Positions 8,811-17,199 are shown, counted from the first letter of the stretch. The stretch: 64,000 nucleotides of DNA from Hymenobacter terricola (GCF_017921975.2 NZ_JAGEMO020000026.1:62001-126000), one strand, 5' to 3'. The notes: a model not told the origin generated them from the sequence alone. Made by a program: numbers and translations.

Positions 8811-9464
8811 ATGGCCAACCGTTCAACTTCCAGCGCCACCGCTCCGGTTTCAGCCGGGCCAGTGGCGCTGCTGTTGCTGGCCGCCGGAGCTTCCACCCGC
8901 ATGGGCCGGCCCAAGCAATTGCTGCCCTATAACGGCCGCACCCTGCTGCGCCACGCCGCCGAAACGGCCGTGGCCAGTGGGTGCACACCCATCGTGCTGG
9001 TTACCGGCGCGCTGCACGAAGAATTAATGGCGGAGGTAACCGGCCTGCCCATTCAGGCAGTGCGCAACATGGCCTGGGCAACCGGCATGGCCTCATCCAT
9101 CCGCACGGGCCTGGCCGCCGTGGCCGCAACCGGGCCGGCCGCCGTGCTCATCATGCTGTGCGACCAGCCGCTGGTGACGTCGGAACTGTTGCGGCAGTTG
9201 GTGGCCCAGCAGCAGCAAACGCAGGCTCCCGTCGTAGCCTCACTCTACGGCGACACACTGGGAGTCCCCGCCGTTTTCGGCCAAACCATGCTAGCTGATT
9301 TACTCCAATTGCAGGGGCAACAGGGCGCCAGGCACCTCATCGCCAGCTTTGGGCCAGGCGTCGGCCGAATACCTTTGCTGGCCGGTTTGCTCGACGTGGA
9401 TACGCCCGAGCAGTACGCCACGCTCCTCAACAATGCTTCCTACCTCTCTGATGAATCCTACTGA
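8811..9464 (+). CDS. molybdenum cofactor cytidylyltransferase-like protein (MocA family)
   Basis: 217 residues with a MobA-like NTP-transferase fold. LLLLAAGASTRMGRPKQLLP is the nucleotide-binding signature near the N-terminus, and VLIMLCDQPLV is the metal/substrate Asp block near residue 120. MocA transfers CMP to Mo-molybdopterin to make the MCD cofactor used by xanthine oxidase-type enzymes. Its position 3 bp after the large subunit gene supports cofactor supply to that enzyme. The PaoD/XdhC-type insertion chaperone that often fills this slot is not seen in the window. The 3' end overlaps the next gene. Confidence 0.8.
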   Translation: MANRSTSSATAPVSAGPVALLLLAAGASTRMGRPKQLLPYNGRTLLRHAAETAVASGCTPIVLVTGALHEELMAEVTGLPIQAVRNMAWATGMASSIRTGLAAVAATGPAAVLIMLCDQPLVTSELLRQLVAQQQQTQAPVVASLYGDTLGVPAVFGQTMLADLLQLQGQQGARHLIASFGPGVGRIPLLAGLLDVDTPEQYATLLNNASYLSDESY

Positions 9465-10086
9465 CTGGCTGCGCATCGCCCAGCGCCTCCAGGCCCTGGC
9501 CCAAACCGGCCTTGCCTACGCTTCCAACGGCTTTGACACCGAGCGCCACCGGGAAATCCACGCCCTCAGCATGCAAATGCTCGCCAACCTCACCGGCGAG
9601 CCCGTGCCTCAGCTCCAGGCAATTTTCGCCGCCGAAACCGGCTACCCCACGCCCAAGGTGGACATCCGGGCCGTGCTTTTCCGGGGCACCGAGGAAGTCC
9701 TGATGGTGCAGGAGAAAATGGACGGCAACCGCTGGTCGCTCCCCGGTGGCTGGGCTGATGTGGGCTACACGCCCTTCGAAGTGGCCGTGAAGGAAGTGCA
9801 GGAAGAAACCGGCCTCGAAACCCAGGCCGTGCGCCTGCTGGCCCTGCTCGACAAAAAGCAGCACCATCACCCGCCACAGCCTTGGTACGTGTACAAGGCC
9901 TTCGTGCTCTGCCGCGTAACCGGCGGCACCATCCGGCCTCACACCACCGAAACCGCCGAAGTCCGCTGGGTGCACCGCGACGAGTTAGTGGGGTTGGAAT
10001 TATCCACCGACCGCGTTACGCTCGCGCAACTCGAAACCATGCTGGCCTTTGCCCAAAACCCCGACTTGCCCACACTGTGCGACTAA
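9451..10086 (+). CDS. NUDIX hydrolase with N-terminal helical domain
   Basis: 211 residues from ATG 9451 (MNPTDWLRIAQ); ATG 9433 is an alternative. Either start overlaps the end of the MocA-like gene, suggesting translational coupling. An N-terminal helical domain of about 60 residues precedes the NUDIX fold, as in the family acting on nucleoside diphosphates linked to other groups. The NUDIX box reads GWADVGYTPFEVAVKEVQEE then TGL. Compared with the consensus, the first Glu is Tyr and the Arg is Lys, while the EExG metal-binding core is intact. The likely activity is a pyrophosphatase on an NDP-sugar, ADP-ribose or similar compound. Any link to the molybdenum operon may be only transcriptional. 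Confidence 0.8.
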   Translation: MNPTDWLRIAQRLQALAQTGLAYASNGFDTERHREIHALSMQMLANLTGEPVPQLQAIFAAETGYPTPKVDIRAVLFRGTEEVLMVQEKMDGNRWSLPGGWADVGYTPFEVAVKEVQEETGLETQAVRLLALLDKKQHHHPPQPWYVYKAFVLCRVTGGTIRPHTTETAEVRWVHRDELVGLELSTDRVTLAQLETMLAFAQNPDLPTLCD

Positions 10087-10113
10087 AAATGCCCCTGCCA
10101 GGAGCCCTTCCAT

Positions 10114-11403
10114 CTACTTCGTCCCCGATTCCAGCCCGCGCAGCTTATCGGCCCGCCATGCCGTGATGGCCACCACCACCAGCGTCATTGCCCCGCCAAA
10201 CACCACGCTGGTCACCGTGCCCATCAGCTTGGCCGCCGCCCCGCTCTCAAACCCACCAATCTCGTTGCTGGAGCCGATGAAGATGTTATTCACCGCCGAA
10301 ACCCGGCCTTTCATGTATTCCGGCGTGTAAGTATGAATCAGCGTGGAGCGCACGATGACGGAAACCGAATCGAACACCCCCGTCAGGAACAACAGGAACA
10401 GCGACAGCGCAAAGCTTTTCGACAGCGCAAACCCGATGGTGGCCAGCCCAAAACCACCCACGGCCCACAGCAGCTTGCGTCCCGCGCCACGCCGCATGGG
10501 CGAGTACGTGAGCCACACCGCCATCAGCACCGAGCCCACGGCCGGCGCAGCGCGCAGGTAGCCCAGCCCGTCCGGCCCGGTGTGCAGAATGTCCTTCGCA
10601 AAAATGGGCAGCAGCGCCACCGCCCCGCCAAACAGCACCGCAAACAAGTCGAGCGACAGCGCCGCCAACACAATCTGGTTACCGAAAATAAATTTCACGC
10701 CGCTCAGAATGCTTTCGCCCAGGCTCAGCCGCTCGCCCTCGCGTTGCGGCAGTGCCCGCCCCGCAATGCTCAGAAACAGCAGCAGCGAGATGAGCATCAA
10801 AGTCGCATCCACCTCATACGCGAAGCCCTTGCCCATCTTCGCAAACAGCAGCCCGCCGATGGCCGGCCCCAGCACCGCCGCCGCCTGCCAGCTGCTCGAA
10901 TTCCACGTCACCGCGTTCGAGAGCAAGCCACGGTCAGGCAGCAGTTGCGGCATAAACGAGAACACCGCCGGTCCCAGGAACCCACGCGCAATGCCACTCA
11001 CGAACAGCACCACGTACAGCATCACCACATAAAGGGGAAAAGAGGCCACCTGCTGGCCCGCAAACAGTGCCATGCCCGCCGGTTTGGTCAGTAAAAACAA
11101 GCTCAGCGAACACAGAAACAGCACCAGCATCATTGGCAAGATGATGCGCTTGCGCGGCACCGAATCGGCCACGTGCCCGGCGTAGAGCGACACGGTGATG
11201 CTCGGAATGGCCTCGGCCAAGCCAATCAGGCCCAGCGCCAGCGGGTTGTTAGTCAGCTCGTAAATCTGCCAGCCCACCACCACGCCCTGAATCTGGCTGG
11301 CGATGGTGAACAGCACCCGGGCCGACACCAGCCGGCGAAAATCAGGCACGCGCAGGGCCGCGTAGGGGTCGTGGGCAACAGGGGCAGCAGCGGGAGGAAG
11401 CAT
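10114..11403 (-). CDS. MFS transporter (EntS/DHA3-like)
   Basis: 429 residues from the ATG at 11403 (MLPPAAAPVAHDPYAAL). About 12 hydrophobic segments are seen. The loop between segments 2 and 3 reads AGHVADSVPRKRIIL, a variant of the MFS G-x-x-x-D-x-x-G-R-R/K signature. The N-terminal FRRLVSARVLFTIASQIQ resembles the MFS_3 group, whose members export siderophores or drugs. Substrate and direction cannot be told from the sequence. It is convergent with the NUDIX gene and divergent from the next small gene; a TACCTTTG element at 11440-11447 fits as its promoter. Confidence 0.82.
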   Translation of the reverse strand: MLPPAAAPVAHDPYAALRVPDFRRLVSARVLFTIASQIQGVVVGWQIYELTNNPLALGLIGLAEAIPSITVSLYAGHVADSVPRKRIILPMMLVLFLCSLSLFLLTKPAGMALFAGQQVASFPLYVVMLYVVLFVSGIARGFLGPAVFSFMPQLLPDRGLLSNAVTWNSSSWQAAAVLGPAIGGLLFAKMGKGFAYEVDATLMLISLLLFLSIAGRALPQREGERLSLGESILSGVKFIFGNQIVLAALSLDLFAVLFGGAVALLPIFAKDILHTGPDGLGYLRAAPAVGSVLMAVWLTYSPMRRGAGRKLLWAVGGFGLATIGFALSKSFALSLFLLFLTGVFDSVSVIVRSTLIHTYTPEYMKGRVSAVNNIFIGSSNEIGGFESGAAAKLMGTVTSVVFGGAMTLVVVAITAWRADKLRGLESGTK

Positions 11404-11439
11404 ATAGAAGCGCAAAACCGCCTGTACGACGGCCCGCCC

Positions 11440-11447
11440 CAAAGGTA
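11440..11447 (-). promoter_or_regulatory. -7 promoter element for the MFS gene (TACCTTTG on minus)
   Basis: The plus strand reads CAAAGGTA, giving TACCTTTG on the minus strand, a consensus TAnnTTTG, 36 bp before the transporter start at 11403. No convincing -33 element is visible. Confidence 0.55.
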
Positions 11448-11533
11448 GGCCGTGTCGCGTTGGGTGGTGGGGTCAGTTGGCGGGTTTCGCCTGCATTGCA
11501 GATAGATTTTGCCTCACCGACGCCCCTCGGTTT

Positions 11534-11950
11534 ATGTCAGCTTTTGGTCTGGAAATTACGCCCCGCCCCGACCTGCCCGCCGTCGTGGCCCGGTGGCAGC
11601 GCGAAATCACTGCGTCCGAGTGGCAAGCCAGCTGGTTTGCCGTGCTCGAAGCTGCCGACGACCTGCAGTGCTGGCGCTGGCTCCTCGACCTGCGCCGCCG
11701 CGAAGACCCGGCCACTCCGGAGCTTACCACGTGGATGAATACCGATTTCTTTCCCCGGCGTGCCCGTCGCTACCCCAAGCCCGTCCGCATCGCCTTTTTG
11801 ATTTCACCCACGCGGGCTTTGCGAGAACAATCGGCCAGCTCGGTGGCCACCATCAGCGCCAACCAACGGCCCGAGTATGGCTACCAAACCGCGCTTTTCA
11901 CCGACGAAGCCGCCGCATACCACTGGTTGTCGGGCCAAATAAGTGCCTGA
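11534..11950 (+). CDS. hypothetical protein, 138 aa
   Basis: The start is taken as ATG 11534 (MSAFGLEITPRPDLPAVV), giving 138 residues. No signal peptide or membrane segment is visible. The composition is Trp-rich (WQREITASEWQASWF, WRWLLDLRRR), and the alternating pattern ends in a short acidic-helical segment (TDEAAAYHWL). The size and alpha/beta alternation are reminiscent of the STAS/SpoIIAA-like small proteins common in Bacteroidota, but this is only an impression. Codon use and frame look genuine, with high G/C at third positions. It stands alone between a divergent transporter and a 271-bp AT-rich gap. Confidence 0.6.
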   Translation: MSAFGLEITPRPDLPAVVARWQREITASEWQASWFAVLEAADDLQCWRWLLDLRRREDPATPELTTWMNTDFFPRRARRYPKPVRIAFLISPTRALREQSASSVATISANQRPEYGYQTALFTDEAAAYHWLSGQISA

Positions 11951-12221
11951 ATATTATTTCAAGGAAAACTTTTTTAGTTTTTTTGTAACTCGTCAAAAGC
12001 AAAATAGGGCTTAGATGAAGTTTTGAGGAAGGTTGCGCTGTTTTAACCGCAAAATTCTGTCATTTTTATTTTTTCTCTATTGCGCAAGTGCATTTCGTTT
12101 CTCTACATTTGGTCCGATTCTAGCGGGTTTTAATACCCGGCTGCTCGTCGCTCTCAAAATTTTTCTCGGTAACTGCATACTATGGCCTGAAGCTCTACGT
12201 TCCCCTTATCCGTAGCCCTTT
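11951..12221. other. AT-rich intergenic stretch upstream of the sigma factor gene
   Basis: This 271-bp stretch is clearly richer in A/T than its surroundings, with T runs near 11971-11984 and 12059-12075. No consensus TAnnTTTG element or convincing gene was found. It probably carries the promoter of the sigma factor gene, possibly recognised by an alternative sigma. A 60-codon open frame within it is not credible. Confidence 0.4.
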
Positions 12222-12857
12222 ATGGACCTCTTGCAACCGAGCGACTCCGCGCTCATCTCGCTCTACCTGGCTGGCCAGGAATCCGCCTTCGCCATCCTTC
12301 TGGAACGGCACCGCAGTCGTGCGTTCACGACCATCCTCCTCATCGTGCGCGATGAGGATGTGGCCGAGGACCTGTTGCAGGATACCTTCATTAAGGCCAT
12401 CCACACGCTCAAGAGTGGCCGCTACAACGAAGAGGGCAAGTTTGCTCCCTGGATTTGCCGCATCGCCCACAATCTGGCCATCGACTCGTTTCGGCGCGGC
12501 AAGCGCGTGCCCCACATCAGCCTCACCGATAATGACCGCCTGACCAATACTCTCACCATTGCCGACGACGGGCCGGACGATATTTTGGCCCGCGAAGAAA
12601 CCCACGCCCGCCTTCGGGCGTTAATCCAGGAACTGCCCGCCGCCCAAAAGGAGGTACTGCTCATGCGCCATTACGGCGACATGAGCTTCCAGGAAATTGC
12701 CGACGCAACCGGCGTGAGCATCAACACGGCCTTGGGCCGGATGCGCTACGCGCTGATAAACCTGCGGAAAAAAATGACCGCAAATTCCCTCGATTATGAT
12801 TCAAACCTTACCCCATTCGACACTGCTCCAGTATGTGTACAACGAATTGCCGGCTGA
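12222..12857 (+). CDS. ECF-type RNA polymerase sigma factor
   Basis: 211 residues. Region 2 is at about 20-90, with DVAEDLLQDTFIKAIHTL and the core-binding and -10 recognition helices (FAPWICRIAHNLAIDSFRR). Region 4 is at about 130-185, with the helix-turn-helix MSFQEIADATGVSINTALG followed by the RMRYALINLRKK recognition helix. No region 1.1 or 3 is present, as in extracytoplasmic-function sigmas. The stop lies 62 bp inside the following small gene, so the last 20 or so residues are encoded in overlap. That gene is a candidate anti-sigma or sigma-coupled regulator. The target promoters are unknown. Confidence 0.88.
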   Translation: MDLLQPSDSALISLYLAGQESAFAILLERHRSRAFTTILLIVRDEDVAEDLLQDTFIKAIHTLKSGRYNEEGKFAPWICRIAHNLAIDSFRRGKRVPHISLTDNDRLTNTLTIADDGPDDILAREETHARLRALIQELPAAQKEVLLMRHYGDMSFQEIADATGVSINTALGRMRYALINLRKKMTANSLDYDSNLTPFDTAPVCVQRIAG

Positions 12858-13026
12858 AAGGCAGCGCGAGGTAGAGGAGGCACTGCAGCACGACCCGGAC
12901 TTGGCCGCTACCTGCGCCGACCTCCTTTTGGCCCAGCGGGCGCTCGACGGTGTGCGTCGAGAACCCCGGCCCGAAACCTCCGAGGCAATTTTGCGCTACT
13001 CGCGCACTTTCTTACCCAAGTCCTGA
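12796..13026 (+). CDS. small putative anti-sigma-like protein
   Basis: 76 residues, overlapping the sigma factor gene by 62 bp in another frame, so the two are probably translationally coupled. The sequence starts MIQTLPHSTLLQYVYNELPA and continues with an acidic helix (EREVEEALQHDP type) and CADLLLAQRALDG. The LLQYVYNELP...EVEEAL pattern resembles the N-terminal helices of zinc-finger-like anti-sigma domains, but the HxxxCxxC zinc signature and a transmembrane helix are absent. It may bind the sigma factor in the cytoplasm. The function is inferred only from gene order. Confidence 0.6.
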   Translation: MIQTLPHSTLLQYVYNELPAERQREVEEALQHDPDLAATCADLLLAQRALDGVRREPRPETSEAILRYSRTFLPKS

Positions 13027-13103
13027 GCCCCTTAGACTTTTTGTGGCGGCCCCTGCGTGCGCCCCGTTGGCGCGGGTAGCGCAAGCCCATACGCTGAACA
13101 GAA

Positions 13104-13214
13104 TAAAACGGCCCTGCCGGGCTGGTCAGAGCATCCCGCCCGCAGTAGCAATCCCCTCGACTGGTTTTGCTATTGTGTTGGAGATGCTTCGACCAACCCG
13201 GCAGGGCCGTTTTA
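13104..13214. repeat. 32-bp imperfect inverted repeat upstream of nth
   Basis: The left arm 13104-13135 (starts TAAAACGGCCCTGCCGGG) pairs with the right arm 13183-13214 (ends CCCGGCAGGGCCGTTTTA) at about 29 of 32 positions, with a 47-bp loop. The right arm ends inside the -7 element of nth. It has the same overall format as the family-1 palindromes but a different arm sequence. Confidence 0.75.
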
Positions 13215-13220
13215 CTTTTG
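13213..13220 (+). promoter_or_regulatory. -7 promoter element for nth (TACTTTTG)
   Basis: TACTTTTG matches TAnnTTTG and lies 21 bp before the ATG at 13242. It overlaps the outer end of the inverted repeat 13104-13214, so hairpin extrusion there could affect initiation. This position argues against the longer in-frame start at 13167. Confidence 0.55.
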
Positions 13221-13241
13221 TTGGCTCCTTATCTCCACCGT

Positions 13242-13919
13242 ATGACTCGCGCCGACCGGTTCCGCTACTTTCTCGACTATTTCACGACCAACTTTCCGGA
13301 GCCCAAAACGGAGCTGGCTTACGGCAGCCCGTATGAGCTCATCGTGGCCGTGGTGCTCAGTGCGCAGTGCACCGACAAGCGTGTGAACCTGGTGATGCCC
13401 GCACTACTGGCCGAATTCCCAACCGCCGCTCACTTGGGTGCGGCCTCCGCCGACGATATTTTCCCGTTCATCCGCAGCGTTTCCTACCCCAACAACAAGG
13501 CCAAGCACCTTGCGGGCCTGGGCCGCATGCTCACCGAGGATTTCGCGGGCGAAGTGCCCAGTCAGATTGATGAATTGCAGCGACTGCCCGGCGTGGGCCG
13601 CAAAACGGCCAATGTTGTCGTTTCCGTTATCTACAACCAACCCGCCATGGCCGTCGATACGCACGTTTTCCGGGTATCGCACCGCCTGGGCCTCGTGCCG
13701 AAAACCGCTACCACTCCGCTGGCGGTGGAGAAGGCCCTGGTACGGCACATCCCGCAGGATTTAATTGCCAAAGCGCATCACTGGCTCATTTTGCACGGCC
13801 GCTACATTTGCGTGGCCCGTTCGCCCAAATGCAGTATTTGCCCCTTGGCGCCCAGCTGCGCCTACTTCGAAAAGAACTTCGGCAAGGCATTAGCCTACGA
13901 GCCCATACCAAAGGCGTAA
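13242..13919 (+). CDS. nth: endonuclease III
   Basis: 225 residues, typical for the family. Endonuclease III removes oxidised pyrimidines from DNA and cleaves the abasic site. The helix-hairpin-helix reads LPGVGRKTANVV and contains the catalytic Lys. The catalytic Asp lies in AVDTHVFRVSHRLGL. The C-terminal [4Fe-4S] cluster motif is complete: C-x6-C-x2-C-x5-C in CVARSPKCSICPLAPSC. The start at 13242 (MTRADRFRYF) follows a consensus promoter; a longer frame begins before that promoter and inside the repeat loop. It is monocistronic. Confidence 0.95.
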   Translation: MTRADRFRYFLDYFTTNFPEPKTELAYGSPYELIVAVVLSAQCTDKRVNLVMPALLAEFPTAAHLGAASADDIFPFIRSVSYPNNKAKHLAGLGRMLTEDFAGEVPSQIDELQRLPGVGRKTANVVVSVIYNQPAMAVDTHVFRVSHRLGLVPKTATTPLAVEKALVRHIPQDLIAKAHHWLILHGRYICVARSPKCSICPLAPSCAYFEKNFGKALAYEPIPKA

Positions 13920-14035
13920 CTACCGTGGCTGAGCATTACAAATACGTCCAGCTTGGCAATTGCATAAATCGGCATAAGCTGAGCACTATACCACACAAAA
14001 CACTGCATGTTGCACTACAACACTCAGGAAAGCCT

Positions 14036-15244
14036 TTATGCTTTTCGAGCAGCAGCTTCTAATACCTGCTGCACCTGCTGGGCCAGTTGCTGGCGGTCAA
14101 ACTCTTCCAGCGCCAGTTGGCGGCCCCGCGCTCCAGCCGCCACCAATAGCGCCGGCTGGGCCAGTAGTGCCCAAAGCTGCTCAGCTAAAGCCCTGGCATC
14201 GCCGGCCGGCACGTACCAGCCGCAATCATGCTGCTCCACCAGCGCTTTGGTCCAGCCCCGGTTGGTCACAATCACCGGCGTGCCCACCGCCAGCGAGTCG
14301 TAAAGCTTAGCGGGTGAGTTGGAGTCCAGCACCGGTAGCGCCAGAAACGCCACCACCGAAACCTCGGCCAGCGCAAACCATCCAAACACCGCGTGCCGCG
14401 CCTGCCCTCCCACCAGTCGAATGCGGCCGGGCCACCGGGCCGCTGCCGCCGCCACCAGCGGCTCATAAAAGCCATGCCCCAGAAACAGCCACACCACATT
14501 GCTATCAATCGAAGCCATAGCCTCAGCCGCCGCCACCAGCGTGGGAACGTCGTTAGCCCGCCCGAATGTACCCGCGTATAAAATCACCTGCTTGCCAACC
14601 AAGTCGTGCTCAGCTCGCAGGCGGGCCACTACGTCAGGCGTCGCGCGCGCAGCCAGATTCAGGTCAGTGCCATTCAGCACGGTAGTTACCTTTTCGGGCG
14701 CAATGCCCAAATCGGTCACATACCGCGCCATGTCGGGCGAGAGCGGCAGGATGTGGCGGGCGCTTTTATACAGCCGTTTTTCGAGTTGATACAGTTGCCG
14801 CCGGGCCAGCGCCGTGGGCACGGCCCCCATGGCAATCGGGAACGACGGCCATAAGTCCTGCACCTCAAACACCCACGGCACCCGCCGCAACCCGGCCACC
14901 TGCGCCGCCGCCCAAGCAGCTGTCAGTGGCGTGCTGATGCCCCAGATTATGTCCGGCTTCACAATGCGCAGGCCTTCGCGCATGGCCCAGGCAGCGTATT
15001 GCGCAAACGACAACGCCCGGCGGGCGGGCCCCATCTTGTTGTCATACGGCACCTTAGCCTCCAATATCTCCACCCCAGCTGGCACCCACGGAAATTTTTG
15101 GGTCAGTCGCTGGCTTTTCCAAGCGGGAGTGGTCAGCAGCGTTACTCGATGCGATTTGGCAATATGGGCCAGCAGCGTGTAGTGCCGGCTGGTAGCCGGG
15201 CAATCGGGGTTTGTATGATATTGGCTAAAAACGGCGATGTGCAT
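14036..15244 (-). CDS. glycosyltransferase family 4 (WcaI-like)
   Basis: 402 residues from ATG 15244 (MHIAVFSQYHTNPD). The GT-B fold has an N-terminal acceptor domain and a C-terminal donor domain. The donor site shows ILYAGTFGRANDV, IRLVGGQARHAVF and LDSNSPAKLYDSLAVGTPVIV, the last resembling the E-x7-E nucleotide-sugar motif region with Ser/Lys variation. This resembles WcaI/WbuB-type transferases of capsule, colanic acid or O-antigen synthesis. The enzyme would transfer a sugar at the cytoplasmic face of the inner membrane. No other polysaccharide genes are adjacent. Confidence 0.82.
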   Translation of the reverse strand: MHIAVFSQYHTNPDCPATSRHYTLLAHIAKSHRVTLLTTPAWKSQRLTQKFPWVPAGVEILEAKVPYDNKMGPARRALSFAQYAAWAMREGLRIVKPDIIWGISTPLTAAWAAAQVAGLRRVPWVFEVQDLWPSFPIAMGAVPTALARRQLYQLEKRLYKSARHILPLSPDMARYVTDLGIAPEKVTTVLNGTDLNLAARATPDVVARLRAEHDLVGKQVILYAGTFGRANDVPTLVAAAEAMASIDSNVVWLFLGHGFYEPLVAAAAARWPGRIRLVGGQARHAVFGWFALAEVSVVAFLALPVLDSNSPAKLYDSLAVGTPVIVTNRGWTKALVEQHDCGWYVPAGDARALAEQLWALLAQPALLVAAGARGRQLALEEFDRQQLAQQVQQVLEAAARKA

Positions 15245-15322
15245 GGAAAAGGCTGTCAATGAGCAGCATACAACGCCCCGACTGCCACACTTAAGAAGCG
15301 TGCGTTAAGCGTCACTCACTAA

Positions 15323-16351
15323 CTATTTTTCCCGCTTGGGACGATAATGCGACCCGTTCAGAATGATTTGGGCATCCTTTTCGGCCATCAAGCGCCCCAG
15401 GCTTATTTTGGGGTGTTCGGCCACATACTTGCGCACAATTTGCAAGCCCACCCACTGGCCCACCCGGCCGGGGCAGGTTTTGTCGATTTCCGGCACGTTG
15501 GGACGCTCGCCCACGTATTTCTGCACCAAAAAAGGAGTGGTCGAATACAGCAGATTATTTTCCAGGAAATGGCCCCACACGCGGGCTTCGTTAGCTTCCA
15601 ACCCCACCATTTCGCGGGCGGTATAGCCCAGCAACAGCGAATCGGGAGTGCAGGGCAGCACCTGGCTGGCGAAGTACAGGGCTTTGCCCGAATGCACCAT
15701 GGCGTCCAGCATCGTATTGGCCGTCAGCTCGTGGCGGTTGTACTTGCTCGATATGTTCTGGGCCAGCAGAGGCGGCATGCCCGCCGGCGTGTAGCGGCGC
15801 AGCATATACTGCGGCAAGTCGGGCCGCTTGCTGGCTTTTGGGCCCGCAAACCAGTCCAGGCTGAGGACCAACAAGCTGTCGTTCACATAAATATCCTTGC
15901 TCAGAAATCCACTTATGTACGTAGCCGTCGGGGGCACCCGGAAATCAGGAAAGTAGTAATGCACCCGCCGGAATAGTTCGCTCAGTTCATGGGTAAGCGC
16001 CGCACTGTCTGGGAAAGCGGCGGCGGTTTCGCGGCCCACTTGCTGCAAGGCCGCATTGGTAGCCATCTGAGATAAGCCCCCCTCTAATTCTTTCTCGTTG
16101 GCCGCCTGGCGCTGCAAGTAATACCGGGAAAAGGCCGGATGCGCGTTCATAAACTGCTGGGCATCAGCAATATTTTTTATATTGAAGAACGCCGGCTCCA
16201 GGTGCTGCACCCGCACAGGCAGGGCCGGGGCATCGGCGGCGGCATCGGCCCGGCAGCCGTCGGTAGGTCCGCGCTTGCATGCGCCCAACCCAAGGCTCAA
16301 TCCAAAAAACAAGGGCAGCCAGCGCCGCCACGCAAAATTATTCTTATCCAC
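15323..16351 (-). CDS. gldB: gliding motility lipoprotein GldB
   Basis: 342 residues. A basic N-terminus and hydrophobic segment end in the lipobox LGLGAC, with the lipidated Cys at about residue 25. The C-terminal third carries the GldB-type blocks YVGERPNVPEIDKTCPGRVG and QWVGLQIVRKY, plus DAQIILNGSHYRPK at the end. GldB is a membrane lipoprotein needed for gliding and for T9SS-linked motility in Flavobacterium. In non-gliding Bacteroidota the homologue is still common, with unclear function. The gene is divergent from the outer-membrane barrel gene at 16432 and only 80 bp away. Confidence 0.85.
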   Translation of the reverse strand: MDKNNFAWRRWLPLFFGLSLGLGACKRGPTDGCRADAAADAPALPVRVQHLEPAFFNIKNIADAQQFMNAHPAFSRYYLQRQAANEKELEGGLSQMATNAALQQVGRETAAAFPDSAALTHELSELFRRVHYYFPDFRVPPTATYISGFLSKDIYVNDSLLVLSLDWFAGPKASKRPDLPQYMLRRYTPAGMPPLLAQNISSKYNRHELTANTMLDAMVHSGKALYFASQVLPCTPDSLLLGYTAREMVGLEANEARVWGHFLENNLLYSTTPFLVQKYVGERPNVPEIDKTCPGRVGQWVGLQIVRKYVAEHPKISLGRLMAEKDAQIILNGSHYRPKREK

Positions 16352-16431
16352 GCTCGTTACTTTGGGGTAAAATTAGCCAAAACCCATCAGCAGTCGGCAT
16401 CCGCCGCATGTAATCCGGTTATATCCTCCGT

Positions 16432-17118
16432 ATGAAAAAAATATTCCTCGCCCTGTTGGTCGTCACCGCCACCATTAGCACCGCCGCCGCCCAGATTGAA
16501 ATCGGCCTCAAAGTGTCGCCATCCATTACCAGCTTACGGGCTGAGTCGCCCACCGACCACGCCTTTGCCAGCGACGGCAGCCAACTTGGCTTTGGCGGCG
16601 GCTTGGTGGTGGACTACTTCTTTGGCGAAAATTACGCCTTCAGCACCGGCTTGCTGCTGACGGGCAAAGGCGGCACCATTTCCTACACCGATGTGTCCGG
16701 CGGCGTCACGGGTCAACCGTTCGTAGTAAAGCCCAAAATCAGCACCCAGTATTTGGAGTTGCCCGTCACCATCAAGCTCTTCACCAATGAAATAGCTCCG
16801 GCCACACGCCTCTATTTCCAGGTCGGGCCGTCGCTGAATATCCCCATCGGCACTCGCATCGATGGCAATAAGTTTTTCACCGACCCCGCTACGGCCAAAG
16901 AGAACAAAGCCAGCGACTACATCTACTTCGTTGATGTCGACATCATGGCCGGAGCCGGCGTCGAGTACCAGTTAGCTAAAAGCACCAAGGTTTTTGCTGG
17001 CCTCAGCTACCACCGCGGCCTGGTTGACATCGACCATTACTTTGAAAGCACCCGCGGCTTCAAAGATGTTACCATCAAGAATAGCTCTTTCGGCTTGGAC
17101 TTAGGCATTAAATTCTAG
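16432..17118 (+). CDS. outer membrane beta-barrel protein (PorT/OMP_b-brl_2 type)
   Basis: 228 residues. The signal peptide MKKIFLALLVVTATISTAAA is followed by QIEIGLKVSPS. Amphipathic strands alternate with Gly/aromatic turns (GFGGGLVVDYFFGENYAFSTG, YLELPVTIKLF, AGAGVEYQLAK). The last residues, SSFGLDLGIKF, end in Phe as expected for an outer-membrane insertion signal. It is the common single-domain barrel of Bacteroidota; its role is unknown. The upstream region is shared with the divergent gldB, and a strong bidirectional terminator follows. Confidence 0.8.
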   Translation: MKKIFLALLVVTATISTAAAQIEIGLKVSPSITSLRAESPTDHAFASDGSQLGFGGGLVVDYFFGENYAFSTGLLLTGKGGTISYTDVSGGVTGQPFVVKPKISTQYLELPVTIKLFTNEIAPATRLYFQVGPSLNIPIGTRIDGNKFFTDPATAKENKASDYIYFVDVDIMAGAGVEYQLAKSTKVFAGLSYHRGLVDIDHYFESTRGFKDVTIKNSSFGLDLGIKF

Positions 17119-17140
17119 TTCAACCATTCGGTTACCAAAC

Positions 17141-17186
17141 AAAAAGCCCCGCCATTTGCATTCGTGCAAACGGCGGGGCTTTTTGT
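17141..17186. terminator. bidirectional Rho-independent terminator
   Basis: AAAAAGCCCCGCC ... GGCGGGGCTTTTT with an inner TTTGCA/TGCAAA stem lies between the convergent barrel gene and rng. The A-run on the left and T-run on the right allow termination on both strands. Confidence 0.9.
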
Positions 17187-17199
17187 TTGCCTCAAGAGG

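Noticed and set aside
10580..11094. Plus-strand frames opposite the MFS transporter
   Set aside because: Arg/Gln/His-rich shadow frames of a gene with clear transmembrane segments.
12033..12215. 60-codon frame before the sigma factor gene
   Set aside because: Lies in an AT-rich gap, no promoter or start context, and no recognisable domain.
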